From: Nectonema munidae
Taxonomy: Eukaryota; Nematomorpha; Nectonematoida; Nectonematidae
Assembly: GCA_030549495.1 (NCBI GenBank)
Contig: JAUIRK010000944.1
Location: 1 to 64,000 of the forward strand
Reading direction: 5' to 3'
Length of the DNA stretch: 64,000 nucleotides
Part shown: one piece after another, positions 1 to 12,110 of the stretch
Position numbering within the stretch: the stretch's first letter is position 1
Layout: every line of letters begins with the position of its first letter
Position numbers and translations under genes: made by a program
Notes under the pieces: generated by a model
What the model was told of the DNA's origin: nothing
Databases searched by the model: none
The model's input: the letters and a program-made list of their open reading frames with translations, nothing else

Positions 1-1654
1 TAAAAACTACGTTTAGAATTTAAACACATTATAAAGTGTTTCGTTATTTTTGTGTTTAAAATCTAAACACTTCGCCCCTATGAACACAATAATATAAATC
101 TGCTTAGCACTTAAACATAATATATAGAGCTTAGAAATTTTATGTTTAATATTCTATCAACCGAGATGCTTTTCTAAGCAAAGCCACTGTAATATGAAGC
201 TTATAAGCTTACTGCAAGTATGCTCACAATTGACTGCGCACATCTGTTTCTTTTTATATTTTGCTTCTTAGCAATGATCTTTTCACTGCTACTTATATAT
301 TTTTTCCCCATCTATATTGCTTACAGCTATTTATTGTAAATCAATTTAAATCTAATCAATCTTACACTGTTATTATCTCCTTTTCCCACGGTTCTTTGCA
401 GAAAGTATATGAATATCCAATGTGAAGTCTTACATTTGTTTCTATTGTGCTTTATCATTTCTCAATTTCATCGTCACTTATTCATTTCACTTTAGCCATA
501 CTATCTTCGTTCCATTGGGCGTAATAATTATCCTCTTTTGCTCACAATTTTCTTTGCATCTAAATCCAAAGATTCCTTTGCAATATCTTCATTTTGACTC
601 ATTCTGACAATATTTTTTTCTGATTCTCTATACATGTAAGTGCTTTTGAGAATTTTTTAACAAATACTTAAATGGACTTTTCAGTTCCATATTTTAGCTT
701 CAAAATTTTTGAGTATAATTTTTCCAGTTTATTTCTAAATTTTTATCTCTACTTTGTATTCTGATAAAATGGAATATAATATTATTTTTTTATGTAAAGC
801 TACAATATGTTAAAAATGAGCCAAATTAGTAAATTCAACAAAACGTATTGAACTTTAGATCAGGTAAAACTTAGGTCGAACCTGATAAATATAATACAAT
901 ATAGCAAAAGAGGACAATTTTATTAGAAAAATTTGCGACTAGACAAGAATGAATTCAGAATTCTAAAGTATATTTTTTTCTCATATTTTAAAATACTTAA
1001 ATACATTTCTAATGAAAGTCTAGTTTGCGTTTTTAATCATTTCATAATCGTGAAGACTGAGTTTTTTCTACATAAGGCTTTATAATGGATTTATCAATAT
1101 GATATAATTTTTTATAGTTTCTTTAATTGTTATTATTTATAGAGTTATATTTGACTCATAGCAGTGGTTTAGAGAGAAAATGGAACTTAGGGGGGCATGC
1201 AAGGAACTTGGAGGGCAAACTAAATCCGGTAGAACTAACAAAATTAATTGTATTACCAATTCACCCATTTTTTTCTTAGATTAATTTGTTGATTTTTTAT
1301 ACAAATAAAAATTTTTCAGGCAGATCAGCATGTAAATACAAAAAGTCTACATATGATAAATTACATGCTTCATGTGATAGATCATGTTTGTTTACAATAT
1401 CACATGAAAATGAAATATATTGAAAATTTATTTGTCTTTTGTGAAGTACAAAAGTTTAAAGTTTTCTTAAAAAAACTACGAAAATAATTAAGTTTAGTCC
1501 AAATAAGTTTTAATTTTTACACTCTTTTGTAATTATTTGAAAAAAGAGTGAAACTAGTTTAACTTAATCATAGAGTTAAATTTTCTAGTACGATAATATA
1601 CTTTGCAAATAATGTTACAAAATTTTAATTTTCTTTTAACTTTTTAGAATTTAA

Positions 1655-4048
1655 ATGTTATTTTGCCAAATTTGTCCGTTTTTTTCTTATAAACAAGATG
1701 GATTAATTGCACACTTGTTGCTCAGACATAAGTCAGAAATTAACTTTCGAACTACGTGTTGTAAGGGTCAGTTAAAATTTTTTAAAACGTATGAAAGCTT
1801 TCGTAAACATTGTAAAAGGTCTCATTTTTCTACGAATAAGTTTAGAGAAACCCTTCAAACAAATTCTCTTTCTTTAGTTAGAACGAACCTTGTAAACAAT
1901 ATTTCCAATGAAAAACTTTTTGAGGGTTTTTTCATACTTAATTTGACTTCAAAACTAAATTTAAGTCAAAGGTCAGTAAATGAAATAGTCACGTTAACCA
2001 AAAACCTTTTTAATGAAAAACTGACTCAGTTTTCGAGAAAATTGGAAACCATTTATCCTGAAATACAGATGATTCGAGAACAGAACAATGAAGTATTTCA
2101 AGGCTTGGAAACAGCTTTTTTACAAGAAAAGTTTTTCGTAGAAAACTTTGGTTTTATCAAACCTGTAGCTATTAATGTTGGTAGTGTAATGCAACATTCT
2201 AAAAGAAAAAACAACTGTTGTTTAAAGAAGAAAAATATCTATGGTTATTATGTTCCTTTCTTATCACAGTTAGAAAAACTACTTTCTATACCTGCAATTA
2301 AAAATTGTTTGAGAAAACAAACATCATCTAATTCAATAATGATCAAGGACTTTTTTGATGGTGAATATATGAAAAAAGTTTATCCACCAAACAATTCCAA
2401 TTCGTATTTTTTTGCTTTATATTTTGATGATTTTGAAGTAGTAAATCCGATAGGATCTCATAGAAAAAAGCATAAATTGTCTGTGTTTTATTGGGCTCTA
2501 CTGAACATTTCGCCTGAATTTCGTTTCAAAATTTTTTCAACACAACTTCTGGCCATTATTAAAACTAAATATATGAGGAAATTTGGGCTTGAAACTCTTC
2601 TTTCTGACTTTATAAATAGCATTCAGAAATTATACGAAGGAATTGAAATGAAAGTTTGCGGTTCCAGACAAACTATTCATGGATATCTTCTCTGCGTTAT
2701 TGCTGACACTTTAGCGTCCCAGATGCTAGGAGGATTTAAGGAAGGTGTAGCTTTTGCAAGGAAGCCATGTAGAGCTTGTGACGTGGATAGTACAGTTTTG
2801 AATACAAGCCTTTCAGAAGAACAATTTGTGTTACGCGATCTAACAGAGCATAAAGAAAGATGTAACTATTTGGAAAATTTGAATAATATAGGTGAGAAAA
2901 AAATACTGGTCAAAAGTGTATGGGGTTACATGTAGAAGTGTATTGGTTGATTTACCCTATTTTAACATCACCAAGTGTTTGCTTCAAGATCCAATGCATG
3001 TTTTATTTGAGGGAATTGTCAAAAACTATATTCAGCTTATGCTTAATACTTACGTCGAAAAAAAATTTTTTCCTTAGAAACACTCAATAGAATTATCACT
3101 AATTTTCACTATTCTTTGAATAAAATTAATGATAAACCGCAAAATTTGGAACTTCGCCATCTTGATCGAAAAGTTGTTTTTCCTATGACTGCTGCTGAAA
3201 CGAAAAACTTTCTTCTTCTTCTTCCATTCATGATAGGAACATATATTGATTCTAAAGACAAAATTTGGAAAAACTTTATCAGGCTTCTGAAAATAACAGT
3301 TTTGATTATATCTAATATTGCTTCAGAGAAGTCAATATGTTCTTTGAAATCACTCATATCACAATTCAATAATTCTTTTAATAAACTTTTTCCAAATCAT
3401 TTCACTCCTAAGTTTCATTATTTAATTCATTTCCCGAATCAAATCAAATTTTTTGGTCCGTCTAGAAACCATTGGAGTTTTCGTTTTGAAGCAAAACATG
3501 GTTTGTTAAAGGAAAAAAAATGGAAGAATTTTACTTCCATAGAAAAATCGGTAGCTTTTCATCATCAAAGATGGATGTGTTTGCAACAATACTCTTTTAC
3601 CCTGAAGAATTCGAATCATTTTAGAAATATTATTATTGATGAAAAAGATAGAGTTTTGAATCATTTTGAGCAGAAAAAAATTGAAATTATTTTTCGTGAG
3701 AAAACTCAATTGGAATTCTCACACTTGGAGGTGTATAGATCAGCATGTATATATTCAATACAATACAGTGAAAATGATGTAATTTTAACTAATCATAATA
3801 TGGAAAAAACTCCTAGTTTTGTAGTTTTAGATAAAATAGTGTTCTTAGATAAAGTTATTTGTTTTTTGGGCACTGCTTTAGAAATAAATTATTTTGATGA
3901 GCACATAAATGCTTTTAATGTTTTAAAAACAGCAGAAAAATTAGTTGTATTTTATGATAAACTAGCATATCTTTCACCTCAATTGGTTTATGTATATAAT
4001 GGTAAATCGTTTGTAATGCTCGTAAATGTTGATGATTGCTGGTCTTAG
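1655..4048 (+). CDS. C2H2 zinc-finger DDE-type transposase of the CACTA-like element (frameshifted)
   Basis: A predicted transposase that would cut and rejoin the element's ends. An acceptor-like TTTTTAG lies just before the ATG at 1655. The N-terminus has C2H2-like fingers (CQIC...HLLLRH and CCK...HCKRSH). Downstream are the motifs of a widespread transposon protein family: FALYFDDFEVVNPIG with GSHRKKHKL (paired acidic residues), KPCRACD, QDPMHVLFEG (about 2975-3020), then KFHYLIHFP and FGPSRNHWSFRFEAKHG (about 3411-3500). Reading moves from one frame to another near 2900 and back near 3065, both at A/T homopolymers; at 3065 the frame-2 reading LETLNRIITNFHYSLNK rejoins the long downstream ORF. 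These could be real decay or sequence errors. The stop at 4048 is 11 bases before the next gene's ATG. Confidence 0.65.
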
Positions 4049-4059
4049 TCAAATACGTT

Positions 4060-5849
4060 ATGGATTGGATAACCGCTGCTAGCAAACTGATCAATGAGCA
4101 AACAAGCATAGAAGACTTGAAAAGTATTTGCAAACAGCTTGAAGTACCTCCGATGATAGCTGAAGCGATTGAAAGTAATCATTAATTTATAACATTATCT
4201 TGCTAAATTTTTGAATTTATAGTTAACGAAATAGATGGGCTTTCATTGAAAAACCTAAATGATCAAGATGTTAGGTCTTTAATACCTGGAAAAATTGGTT
4301 TGACCAGAAAATTGATGATGTTAGTTGAGAAAATCAAGCAGGGAGAATGCAACGAAGTGTCAACTTTACCAAATGTTTCACAAGAAACTGAACTTTTTAC
4401 GGCATGTGACAAAGTAAGTTTTTAAAATTAAATACTGTCAAATATTTTTGTATGTTTTTCAGAGAGGTGAAAGTCAGGCTCTAAATAGTGTTTCAAAAGC
4501 ATTGTATCCTTGTATTGACTCTAAGGTATATTTTTTTGATAGATATAAATGAAGTTAATCTCTGTTTCAGCTTCCAAAATATAGTAAAACAATGCAGAAC
4601 TTATTAGAAAATGGAGAAATCCACAAGGAATTTGACAAGTTTATTGAAGAAACAGCTTATCATTTACTCTCATCAGATAACATAGATAACAAAACTTCTT
4701 ACCATGAACTCGGTAAAAGGTTATATGATTTGTACCCTTGTATTGGATTCAAAGATGGGAAAAATCCATGGGTAAATTTATCTTTTTTTTAATGTATTTT
4801 TAGTTCAAGATAATTCAGACACATTTCAATTCAAAACTTTCGCAAAAAGTTAGGAATATTAGATGGAAGTGGAGAAGAAGAACTGAGGATAAGTCAACCA
4901 CCAGCATGAAAAAGAAGATGAAAGCTGTTTTAAATTTAAACATGATTGGTAACTATTTGGTGTAACTACTTTTTGTGAATTCTTTTAAATTTTTTAGAAG
5001 ACTTCACAATGAACGAGAAAGAGTCAATGGAATTTTTGAAAAACGAATTCAAAAAGTTGAAAAGTTTACAAGATAGAGCAAAAATGTTTATTGCCCAAAA
5101 AGTAACCTTCAACAGCCGGCGTAAAGCGATTCTTATATCAAAGACTAAAAATATTGAAGATATAATCAAAGAACATAATTTTTTAGAAGATGCTGATTTT
5201 GTAAAGACTATTCTTTCTTTGCTATTTTTTAATATAAAATTTTTTCTAAGATTGAAAAAGAATTAATTCTGATTACAAACATCGACAAAGAAACAATGAA
5301 AAGTTCCTGGGATTCAATAATTCAAAAATTAAAAGAAATTTTTAATATCTCTGTAAGATAAAATCTTTTCTAACTCTAGTTATAAAAATTTTTTTGCAGA
5401 ATCTTGAAACTGAAGAAAGTATTTTGGATCTTCTTTCAAGATTAAATGAATCTGTGAAATTAAAATCTAAAAAAATGAAGATTTAAAGTTTTTCAATGAA
5501 ATCAAAGTATATTAATAATTTTTAGAAATATTTTTTGTTTCATATTTTAATTTCAGTGTTTAGATTTTGGTGAACCGGACCAAAAGTCTCCTCCTAATAT
5601 CAACATTTTGATAAGTCATGAAGAAAAATCCTGAGTATGATGGTTGCAGGTGGTGGTATCAAATTCGACATTAAGCCGATTCTGATGGAGGCATTGATAC
5701 ACCTGCTCAGCGTTTATTATGCTTTCGATCTATCATATCCCAAATGCTTTCAAATATTGGGATTTTTTCAGACTTATTTGTTAAAAGATTCCACTCCATT
5801 TTGTAAAAGCAGCAAATACTTGATGTTTGAAAAAACTCATTTTTCTTAA
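4060..5849 (+). CDS. SAM-domain (SAMD3-like) accessory protein of the CACTA-like element, multi-exon
   Basis: The likely second gene of the element. The ATG at 4060 starts MDWITAASKLINEQ. Apparent exons with GT-AG boundaries are 4060-4174, 4223-4413, 4463-4525, 4571-4771, 4804-4948, 4998-about 5200, 5251-5352, 5400-about 5483, and a last part from 5557. Exon 2 reads NEIDGLSLKNLNDQDV...IPGKIGLTRKL, the pattern of a sterile alpha motif domain. Later exons contain KLSQKVRNIRWKW and the M-x2-TF-x2-RR-type signature seen as VTFNSRRKAI. The tail (5637-5849) has LSVYYAFDLSYPKCFQ, a C-terminal motif shared by SAMD3-like proteins carried on transposons. The join between 5483 and 5637 changes frame, so that part is uncertain. 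Its role in transposition is unknown. Confidence 0.5.
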
Positions 5850-6407
5850 AATCAAGCTCATTTTTTATATACTTGCATTCTGTTTTGAAAATAAATAAAA
5901 TATTTAGCTTGTTTTGAATTATTTTCTTTTAATTTTTTGTAAATTAGCTTCAATTATTCAATTATTTATCAATAGATTAAAAAATTCAATTTTCTTGAAA
6001 GATTTGTGTTTTGAAATTAATGTTGATTTCGTATTACAAAGTTATTTAACTAAGAGTATATTTATCCAAAAATTTATTTTATGATGCTTTCTTTATAGTT
6101 AGCAACAAAGAGATAAAAAATACAGCATCATTTATGTGGCAAGCACTACATTCTGCAAGTGAATTCAATGTAGTTATAAAAATGCCTAGGTAGAATTGCG
6201 TTTAGAACTTTGATATATTATTTCAAAACACTATTTTACGTAAACATAATATTTTGGTACACAATAAATTTAAACATATTTTATCATTACATAAAAAATT
6301 TAAACATGTTTAGATATATTGTGTTTCCAAAAACGGACTCATTTAGTGTTTAACATTGTGTTTAGAGCCTAAACACATTTTTTACAGTGTACGGGAGGTT
6401 TTTTTCA

Positions 6408-6420
6408 TCAAATAATGAAA
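6408..6420 (+). repeat. Target-site duplication, left copy (LINE)
   Basis: TCAAATAATGAAA, identical to 7888-7900. The match stops at both edges (A versus T on either side). Confidence 0.75.
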
Positions 6421-7623
6421 ATAATTATTATATAATTTGCTTATTTGTTAACAATATAATAGAAAATTTATCACAAGGAAAATCGACATTAACAGCCTTT
6501 ATAGACTTTTCTAAAGCATTTGATTTAGTTTCTCATAAGCTTTTACTACATAAGTTTAATCTATATGGCTTTGGAAAGAATGCTTTATTATTCATGCAGT
6601 CATACCTTGAATATAGACATCAACAAGTTGTGATTAAAGGAATTTTGTCTGATAGGAATGATGTGAATGCAGGCGTTATACAAGGATCTGTTTTAGGTCC
6701 TTTACTATTTCTCATATTTACAAATGACCTATATCTTACTGGCCAGAGCTTGAAATATTTCTGCTTTGCCGATGATTTGACCATAAATATTCCATTCGAT
6801 CCATTGGTGATGTTAGATCTGGAAACGTTTGTAAACAATTAATTCCAATCTCTTTTTGAATGGGCACTGAAAAATGGCATGGAAATTAATTACAACAAAT
6901 CGAAACTAATGATATTTTCAAATAATAAACATTATAATAAAACTTTGGGTAAATTGTGTTTTGAGTTTGTTGATCATTTCCACTTACTAGGGGTAACAAT
7001 TGATTCGAATTTGAATTGGAAAAAACACACCTCTTGTGTTAACAGTAAACTTTCCAAAATAGTAGGCGTTCTGAAATCAGTAAGAAGTGTTCTGCCATTG
7101 AATGTAAGACTATTGTTATATAACTCTTTCTTTTTACCGCACATCAATTATTGTATAACTTTATGGGGCCACGGTAATCTTACAATTTTAGAAAAAACAC
7201 AGAAAAAAGCTTTGAGATATATATATAATACCAATTATATTTGCCATACCAATAATCTATTTCTGGAAAATAAAATCCTTAAAGTAAATGATTTGTTTCA
7301 TTTCAAACTTGCTATGTATATATTTAAATTATTTAATGGGAAGTTACCCATAATTTTTAACAATATTTTAGACTTTTTTCTCTTATGACTTCAGATATGA
7401 CCTTCGCAACAAAAATATAGCTCGTTTGCCTTACTATAACAGAGTGAAATATTATCAAACCCTAAAATATAAATTATCAAACTTTTGGAATTCGAATACC
7501 CATATACTCAACCTTATAAATCTAAATATTGGGTCTTTCAAAAAAACACTGAAAATAGAGTATACTGAAAAATACAGATCGGTATGTGTAATTCCTAACT
7601 GCTACTCATGTTCTTTTCAATAG
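6421..7623 (+). pseudogene. LINE ORF2 reverse transcriptase, C-terminal part, broken
   Basis: Encodes the RT palm of a non-LTR retrotransposon, which copies its RNA at a nicked target. Visible motifs in order are TAFIDFSKAFDLVSH (first catalytic Asp), VIQGSVLGPLLFLIF, FCFADDLTI (the FADD catalytic pair) and KLLGVTID-like FHLLGVTIDSNLNWKKH, then the LINE C-terminal region with YDLRNKN and ending NCYSCSF. An in-frame stop lies at 6840-6842 just after the FADD block. The frame changes near 7388 at a T-run. Endonuclease and ORF1 are absent because of the 5' truncation, so the copy is inactive. Clade assignment (jockey/CR1-like) is by motif style only. Confidence 0.75.
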
Positions 7624-7858
7624 AAACCACATAAAATATTTTATAGAATATGAAATGAAGTACTGAATATTTGCTGTTTTTTTTATTATCGGGATTTCAT
7701 CTTAGCGGCTCCATCAGGCCTTTTGAAAAATCCGAATTTTGATGTAATTGTTTATTGTTTATTACATAAGTGTCTGAGCCAATCTGCACCATCGGAAAGA
7801 TTTTTTTTATTACACTTTATAATTTGTTATTTTTTTTATGCATTTTTTTCTTGAATAA

Positions 7859-7887
<29 letters not shown>
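6421..7887 (+). mobile_element. 5'-truncated LINE (jockey/CR1-like) with simple-repeat tail
   Basis: The body begins inside the reverse-transcriptase domain and ends in a polyadenylation-like AATAAA followed by (CTTT)n. It is flanked by identical 13-bp copies of TCAAATAATGAAA at 6408-6420 and 7888-7900, a normal target-primed reverse transcription duplication. Its 3' UTR has AGCGGCT...CAGGCCTTTTGAA near 7706, also found as AGCGGCTTGCAGGCCTTTTGAA in the LINE copies of the large inverted repeat, so the families are related. Only 18 bases separate the CACTA-like right end from the 5' target duplication. This copy is therefore an independent insertion and was not split by the CACTA-like element. 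Confidence 0.75.

Positions 7888-7889
<2 letters not shown>
7858..7889 (+). repeat. (CTTT)n microsatellite tail of the LINE
   Basis: About eight CTTT units directly after AATAAA. It is the 3' tail of the LINE rather than an independent microsatellite. Confidence 0.8.
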
Positions 7890-7900
7890 AAATAATGAAA
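7888..7900 (+). repeat. Target-site duplication, right copy (LINE)
   Basis: Identical to 6408-6420 and immediately after the (CTTT)n LINE tail. Confidence 0.75.
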
Positions 7901-10091
7901 TAATCTTTAAAAAAATATATTATGGGTAAAAGTTCATCAAATGCAAGATCAGGATAACATAAGTCATAACCCTATTGGGCTGTCATTGACAATTTCTGTC
8001 TATTAATCAATAAGATTTTGAAGAGTTTTTATTCAATGTTTTTCTCAATGTGTTTATACCGTGATCATTTCTTCATTTGTAAAGTCGAAAGAAATTTTAC
8101 GTTTTCTTCGGCGTCTTCTTTGAATGTCATACACATCGTGATTCCAGTAATTGTTGATGGTTTCTGCTGTCAAAATGTCCATGCTTTTGCAGAAATAAAA
8201 AAGAATCTTTGAAGTTTTTGGCTTGGGCATGGTGTTTTTAATGCAAATGCAAGAATGAAGTGAATAAGAATCATTTTGATCGCTATTATATGGATTGGAA
8301 TTCGCAAAAGTGATCACAATCATCATTTCAAAGCTTATACACAAATAATAGGAACGAAAGAGTAAAGTGCTGATCAATGCACGTGCATATTTCTACCACG
8401 AACCATTTTAAATAGAATTTGGGTAATATGCTGTCAAAATAGAATTGATTTGGTTTATTTAGTACAGGATATTTCATCTCGTTATAAGGTATTAGTTACA
8501 TTCATATATCTTAGACTAAAACATAAATGTATACACACTCTTGTTAGAGTGCAACGTTTCCAAACGCAACATAGAAATGCTTAACATTTTAGTATAAAGT
8601 TGTGTATTTGCAACTCATAAAAAAGGTTGAAAATTCAATAAAATTAAAGAATGAACTTTTTTATTACTCAAATACCTAGTAAAGGAACAAAGCTCAGTTT
8701 ATGAGTAGAAAGTTTTTGAAAATAAATTTTAAATCAAATACTTTTGAAGAAATAATTTTGGATGAATTTAGTTTTTTGAATGCGAATGTTTTGGCATAGA
8801 TAAAAAGATTATAGAATATAATTTGAAAATCTTTTTGAAGACAATGCATGAAAGACGCTAAACTACAAATACCAACCAATGAAACATTTTAATAAATGAC
8901 GGTGAAGAAAGTAGATTAAGCATTTTGAGTTGCAACATAAAGCAGAATCGTGTAAGATTCAGGACATCTTTCAATGCATGTCTAAAATCGGCATTAACAC
9001 CTTGCACACTTTTAACAATTTTTATAGACTGAAAACTAACAAAAGAGTCAGTAATTGATAACTGAATGTTTCTAAAGCAATTTTACATCACTTGAAGTTG
9101 GAGACCCATAATATTTGGAACAAAAATTTGAAGTCACATAATTAAAAATAGGTGGAGTCATCAGTGATGCATAGAAATGGCTGCAGTGGCAAAATTAAAA
9201 ACAAGGGGAGTCGTTTGAGTCGAGAAATTAAAAATAAGTGGGTGGGAGTCGCGAAATATTTTTGCGATACCACAACCGCGTTTGTTACACTCTTTTGTCA
9301 TGAGCATTTATTGTACTCAATCACGAAACTTCAAAACGAATAGAAACGAATTTAGAGGGCATGTGACTAGCGCGCTATATCCGGGTGCGCAATACTGACA
9401 CGGGCTTTACAGCGATCCACCTGTATTAGGTCTTAATTTTTTTCTAGTTTGAAAGAAAGAAATATTTTGTATAATTTATATGATACTTCTATCTTGGGAA
9501 AAATAAGTAGCTATAAATCGTGGATCCAAAAAAGTTAAAATTCGCTTCCGACGATTCTCAAGTGGTTAAGATACGTTTCATCTTTCCCACTGATTGTATT
9601 GTGCAAAATCGATTTATTCCTGAAGTGAACGTTTAAGTAACGAAAGAAAGCGCGTGAATAAGGTGAGTGTGGTGTTATCGCAATTTATTCCCTGCATATC
9701 AAACCGAACATTTAAATTTGGGAGACCAACAGCAAACTATACGGCGACAAGCAGGTCTACGCATTTTTATTGTGAAACAAAATATATTTTATAAGTCAGG
9801 AGTGATTCCTTGAAAGAATGCGTTTATGGAGCGTTTGTCCTGTATGGGTGCGTTTGAGAAGCTCTCCTCTTAACTAACAAAAATAACCTCATGAAATAAG
9901 CAAAATGAAAAGCAGGAGACTTTAACAAAAAATTTATTAAGCCATCTTCCCCCTCCTATATCTTTCTCTCGCAACCCTTCGCGTGCCTGATCGGGATATA
10001 TACTTAGTCCTGTGTGAGAAGATCCCCTGTTAGAGTTGGGAATCTTGTGATTAAAACTGCATGTCTGAATTCATTCTTACTTTAAGCATAC
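7901..10091. other. Unassigned, mostly AT-rich DNA between LINE and chitinase
   Basis: No coding region that I can support. A minus-strand frame at 8054-8377 ends in an arginine/lysine-rich stretch but matches nothing recognised. Near 9138, 9194 and 9228 the motif AATTAAAAA followed within a few bases by GGGAGTC/GGAGTC recurs three times. Positions 9350-9430 are noticeably richer in G and C than the surroundings. Further chitinase exons would be expected on the minus strand here, but none was found. Confidence 0.4.
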
Positions 10092-12110
10092 CAAGGTATA
10101 TTTGTTTTGTTAAAGCTACAGGATATTCCCAATCAATGTCGAAGCCATCAAAACCATTTTCTTTGACCAACTTTAAAGCATTTTGAGCAAATCTTTTTGT
10201 CAAGCTCTCACTTCTAGCAATCGTTCTTAAAAACATAATATAGAATAATTCACTTTTTGAAATATATGCGGAATACGAAATTCTGTCCACTCTGGGTGGC
10301 AAAAATGCTTTATATAGCTAAAAGGCAGGATCGCAAAATGTGATTTATATAACTGGAAAGATGAAAAGAAAGCCTTAAGCCTAAATAGACAAAGGGAACA
10401 TCCCCAATATATAAATAATAACGAAAAATTTGAAAAATAATCACAAACGAACATATTCACAACAAAAAGCACTATTTTTAAAAAGTATTGTATGAGCGTT
10501 GAAAATTTGAAAAATACTCTCTTGAAGTTGGATTATGAAGTTATACGGTATGAAAGCATGCTCATAGTTTATTTTGGAAGGTAGCAAATTTTGTTGTCGA
10601 TACTTAGAAAAACTTCCTTACATGTTTCATGTGAAAAGAAGAGTGGTTTTTTAATCAAACAAATCAAAATGCGTATTCTTTAGTGTCATGTTTTTGAAAC
10701 AAATTTTGCAAAGAAAGTATAGACAGATCATTTGAATATTATGTCAAATTACATCAAAATTTTAAATTTTTATAAAATCAAACAAATTTATTTTTATGAT
10801 AAAGACTACAGCAGTTGAAAATTCGTGTCACTCAAAAATGAATTGAAATACTGGCGTGAAATATTTATTGTCTATATATCTCTCTCTTTAGCTATCTATT
10901 TAAACCTTCAGGCTGATAAAAATTTTAGAAGTATTAACTTTCTCATTTTTTTGACGTTTTATATATTTTCTAAGTAATACCAACATAAAGGTATGCAAAT
11001 TTTAATAAAAAATCAAAAAATTCCAAAATAAATTATTGGAAGTGTATTTTTTCCAATCAATCCAAATCAATGAATAATTTAATTTAGATATAGCATTTTT
11101 ACTTTAAGTTCGTCCTTTTTCGCTTTAACTTCGTCCTTTTTCATTTTAAGTTCGTCCTTGATCATTTTAAGTCTTTTTCTGGCAAACGCTATACCTTGTA
11201 TGTTATATTTACTTTCCATACATTTTATTTTCCTTTTATTGTCTCCCCTAATCTTGCCAGACCACCGTTATTTTTTAGCTGTTTTTAATAAATGAGCCTG
11301 AGGTTTGTTTTTTCAAAATTGCCTAAATCAAGTAGTCGTTTAAGTAAAAAATAGTTTTATTCCTGTAAGTGTAAATAAAAGTTATTTTTGAGATTACGTA
11401 GAGTTTAATGAATAAAAGAAAAATTAACTTACAAGAAGTTTGACTGGCCATTGTTTCCTTCTGGGCCAGCATTCCATCCTCCTACACTCAAAATAATTTT
11501 GACATTTGGATTTTTACTTTTCAGACTTTTGAGATCCCTAAAATCTTCTTGAACGTCTAAAGTTTAACAAAAATTTAATATAAATGTCAAAATGAGCAGA
11601 AAAAAGTACAGTCGATTTACTTGAAATTGGTAAATGATTTTTTAAAAAAAGTTTCCATAAGAATAAACTAACTACGTAACACTAAAATGATGCTTGAAAA
11701 GACGGGAAGAAAGCTATAAAATATTCTTTAAAGTATTGCACAACTAAAAGAAATTAGAATAGCTTCTGTCATCTCCCTGTAAAATTTTATCTTTGAAAAA
11801 ACATACTTTTCAAAAACGTTTGGATCATGAAAGTGTTTATAGGGTCCCCTTAACGCCATGCGCTGTCTACAAATGCATGTGCTTGGGTAAAGCCCAATCC
11901 ATTGTCAAGAATGCGAAAATCCGAAAGGATTTGGGAGTGCATAGAAAAACTCACTTGTCGGGACATCTAAAGAACCATCTGCTCCAAAGTTGAGGAATGC
12001 GTAGACGATGTGTGTCACAGAGTCCACGTCAATGTCCGTTACGCCATACTTTCCTTTGCCAACACGCCCTTTGGTCCAATTGGGAAAGTAGCCCACCTTC
12101 ACTTTGTTTT
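10092..12110 (-). CDS. GH18 chitinase, three internal exons
   Basis: Glycoside hydrolase family 18 enzymes cleave chitin with a catalytic glutamate in DxxDxDxE. Three minus-strand exons have GT-AG borders and compatible phases. 12110-11955 reads KVGYFPNWTKGRVGKGKYG and VTHIVYAFLNFGADGS, the first barrel strand. 11556-11433 contains VKIILSVGGW, the conserved SxGGW motif. 10225-10092 contains NGFDGFDIDWEYP, the catalytic motif, with the Glu codon at 10126-10128. All key residues are present. The signal-peptide exon upstream and the rest of the barrel downstream were not found; they may lie in long introns, beyond the window, or be lost. The first exon is only about 225 bp from the large inverted repeat. 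It could be a live host gene or a relic. The clean splice phases favour a gene that was recently functional. Confidence 0.8.
11095..11172. repeat. Short tandem repeat, about 23-bp period
   Basis: About three copies of TTTTAAGTTCGTCCTTTTTC with small changes, in the chitinase intron between exons 2 and 3. Confidence 0.7.

Larger units (their letters stand above)
1..6389 (+). mobile_element. EnSpm/CACTA-like DNA transposon, 5' tip outside the window
   Basis: The right end reads CACTGTAAAAAATGTG on the minus strand, ending at 6389. This is a CACT-type terminus as expected for EnSpm/CACTA elements. Both ends (about 1-90 and 6190-6389) carry many short subterminal repeats of GTGTTTA and TAAACAC in both orientations, also typical of the group. 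Between them lie a transposase gene and a SAM-domain gene on the plus strand. The left terminus is not in the window, so TIR pairing and the 3-bp target duplication (TAC follows at 6390) cannot be verified. Positions 100-1650 and 5860-6180 are AT-rich with no recognised coding. Superfamily assignment rests on the terminus, the subterminal repeats and the transposase motifs together. Confidence 0.7.

Noticed and set aside
1162-1230. CAGTGGTTTAGAGAG followed by G-rich sequence, resembling an hAT end inside the CACTA-like element
   Set aside because: No opposite end and no 8-bp duplication found.
8054-8377. Minus-strand frame ending in a run of Arg/Lys
   Set aside because: No recognised motif, no partner exons; likely chance in AT-rich DNA.
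9545-9625. tRNA-like stretch (TCTCAAGTGGTTAAGATA with a weak B-box-like ATCGATTTATTCC)
   Set aside because: Stems do not pair convincingly and the B box is poor; too weak to call a tRNA or tRNA-derived SINE.
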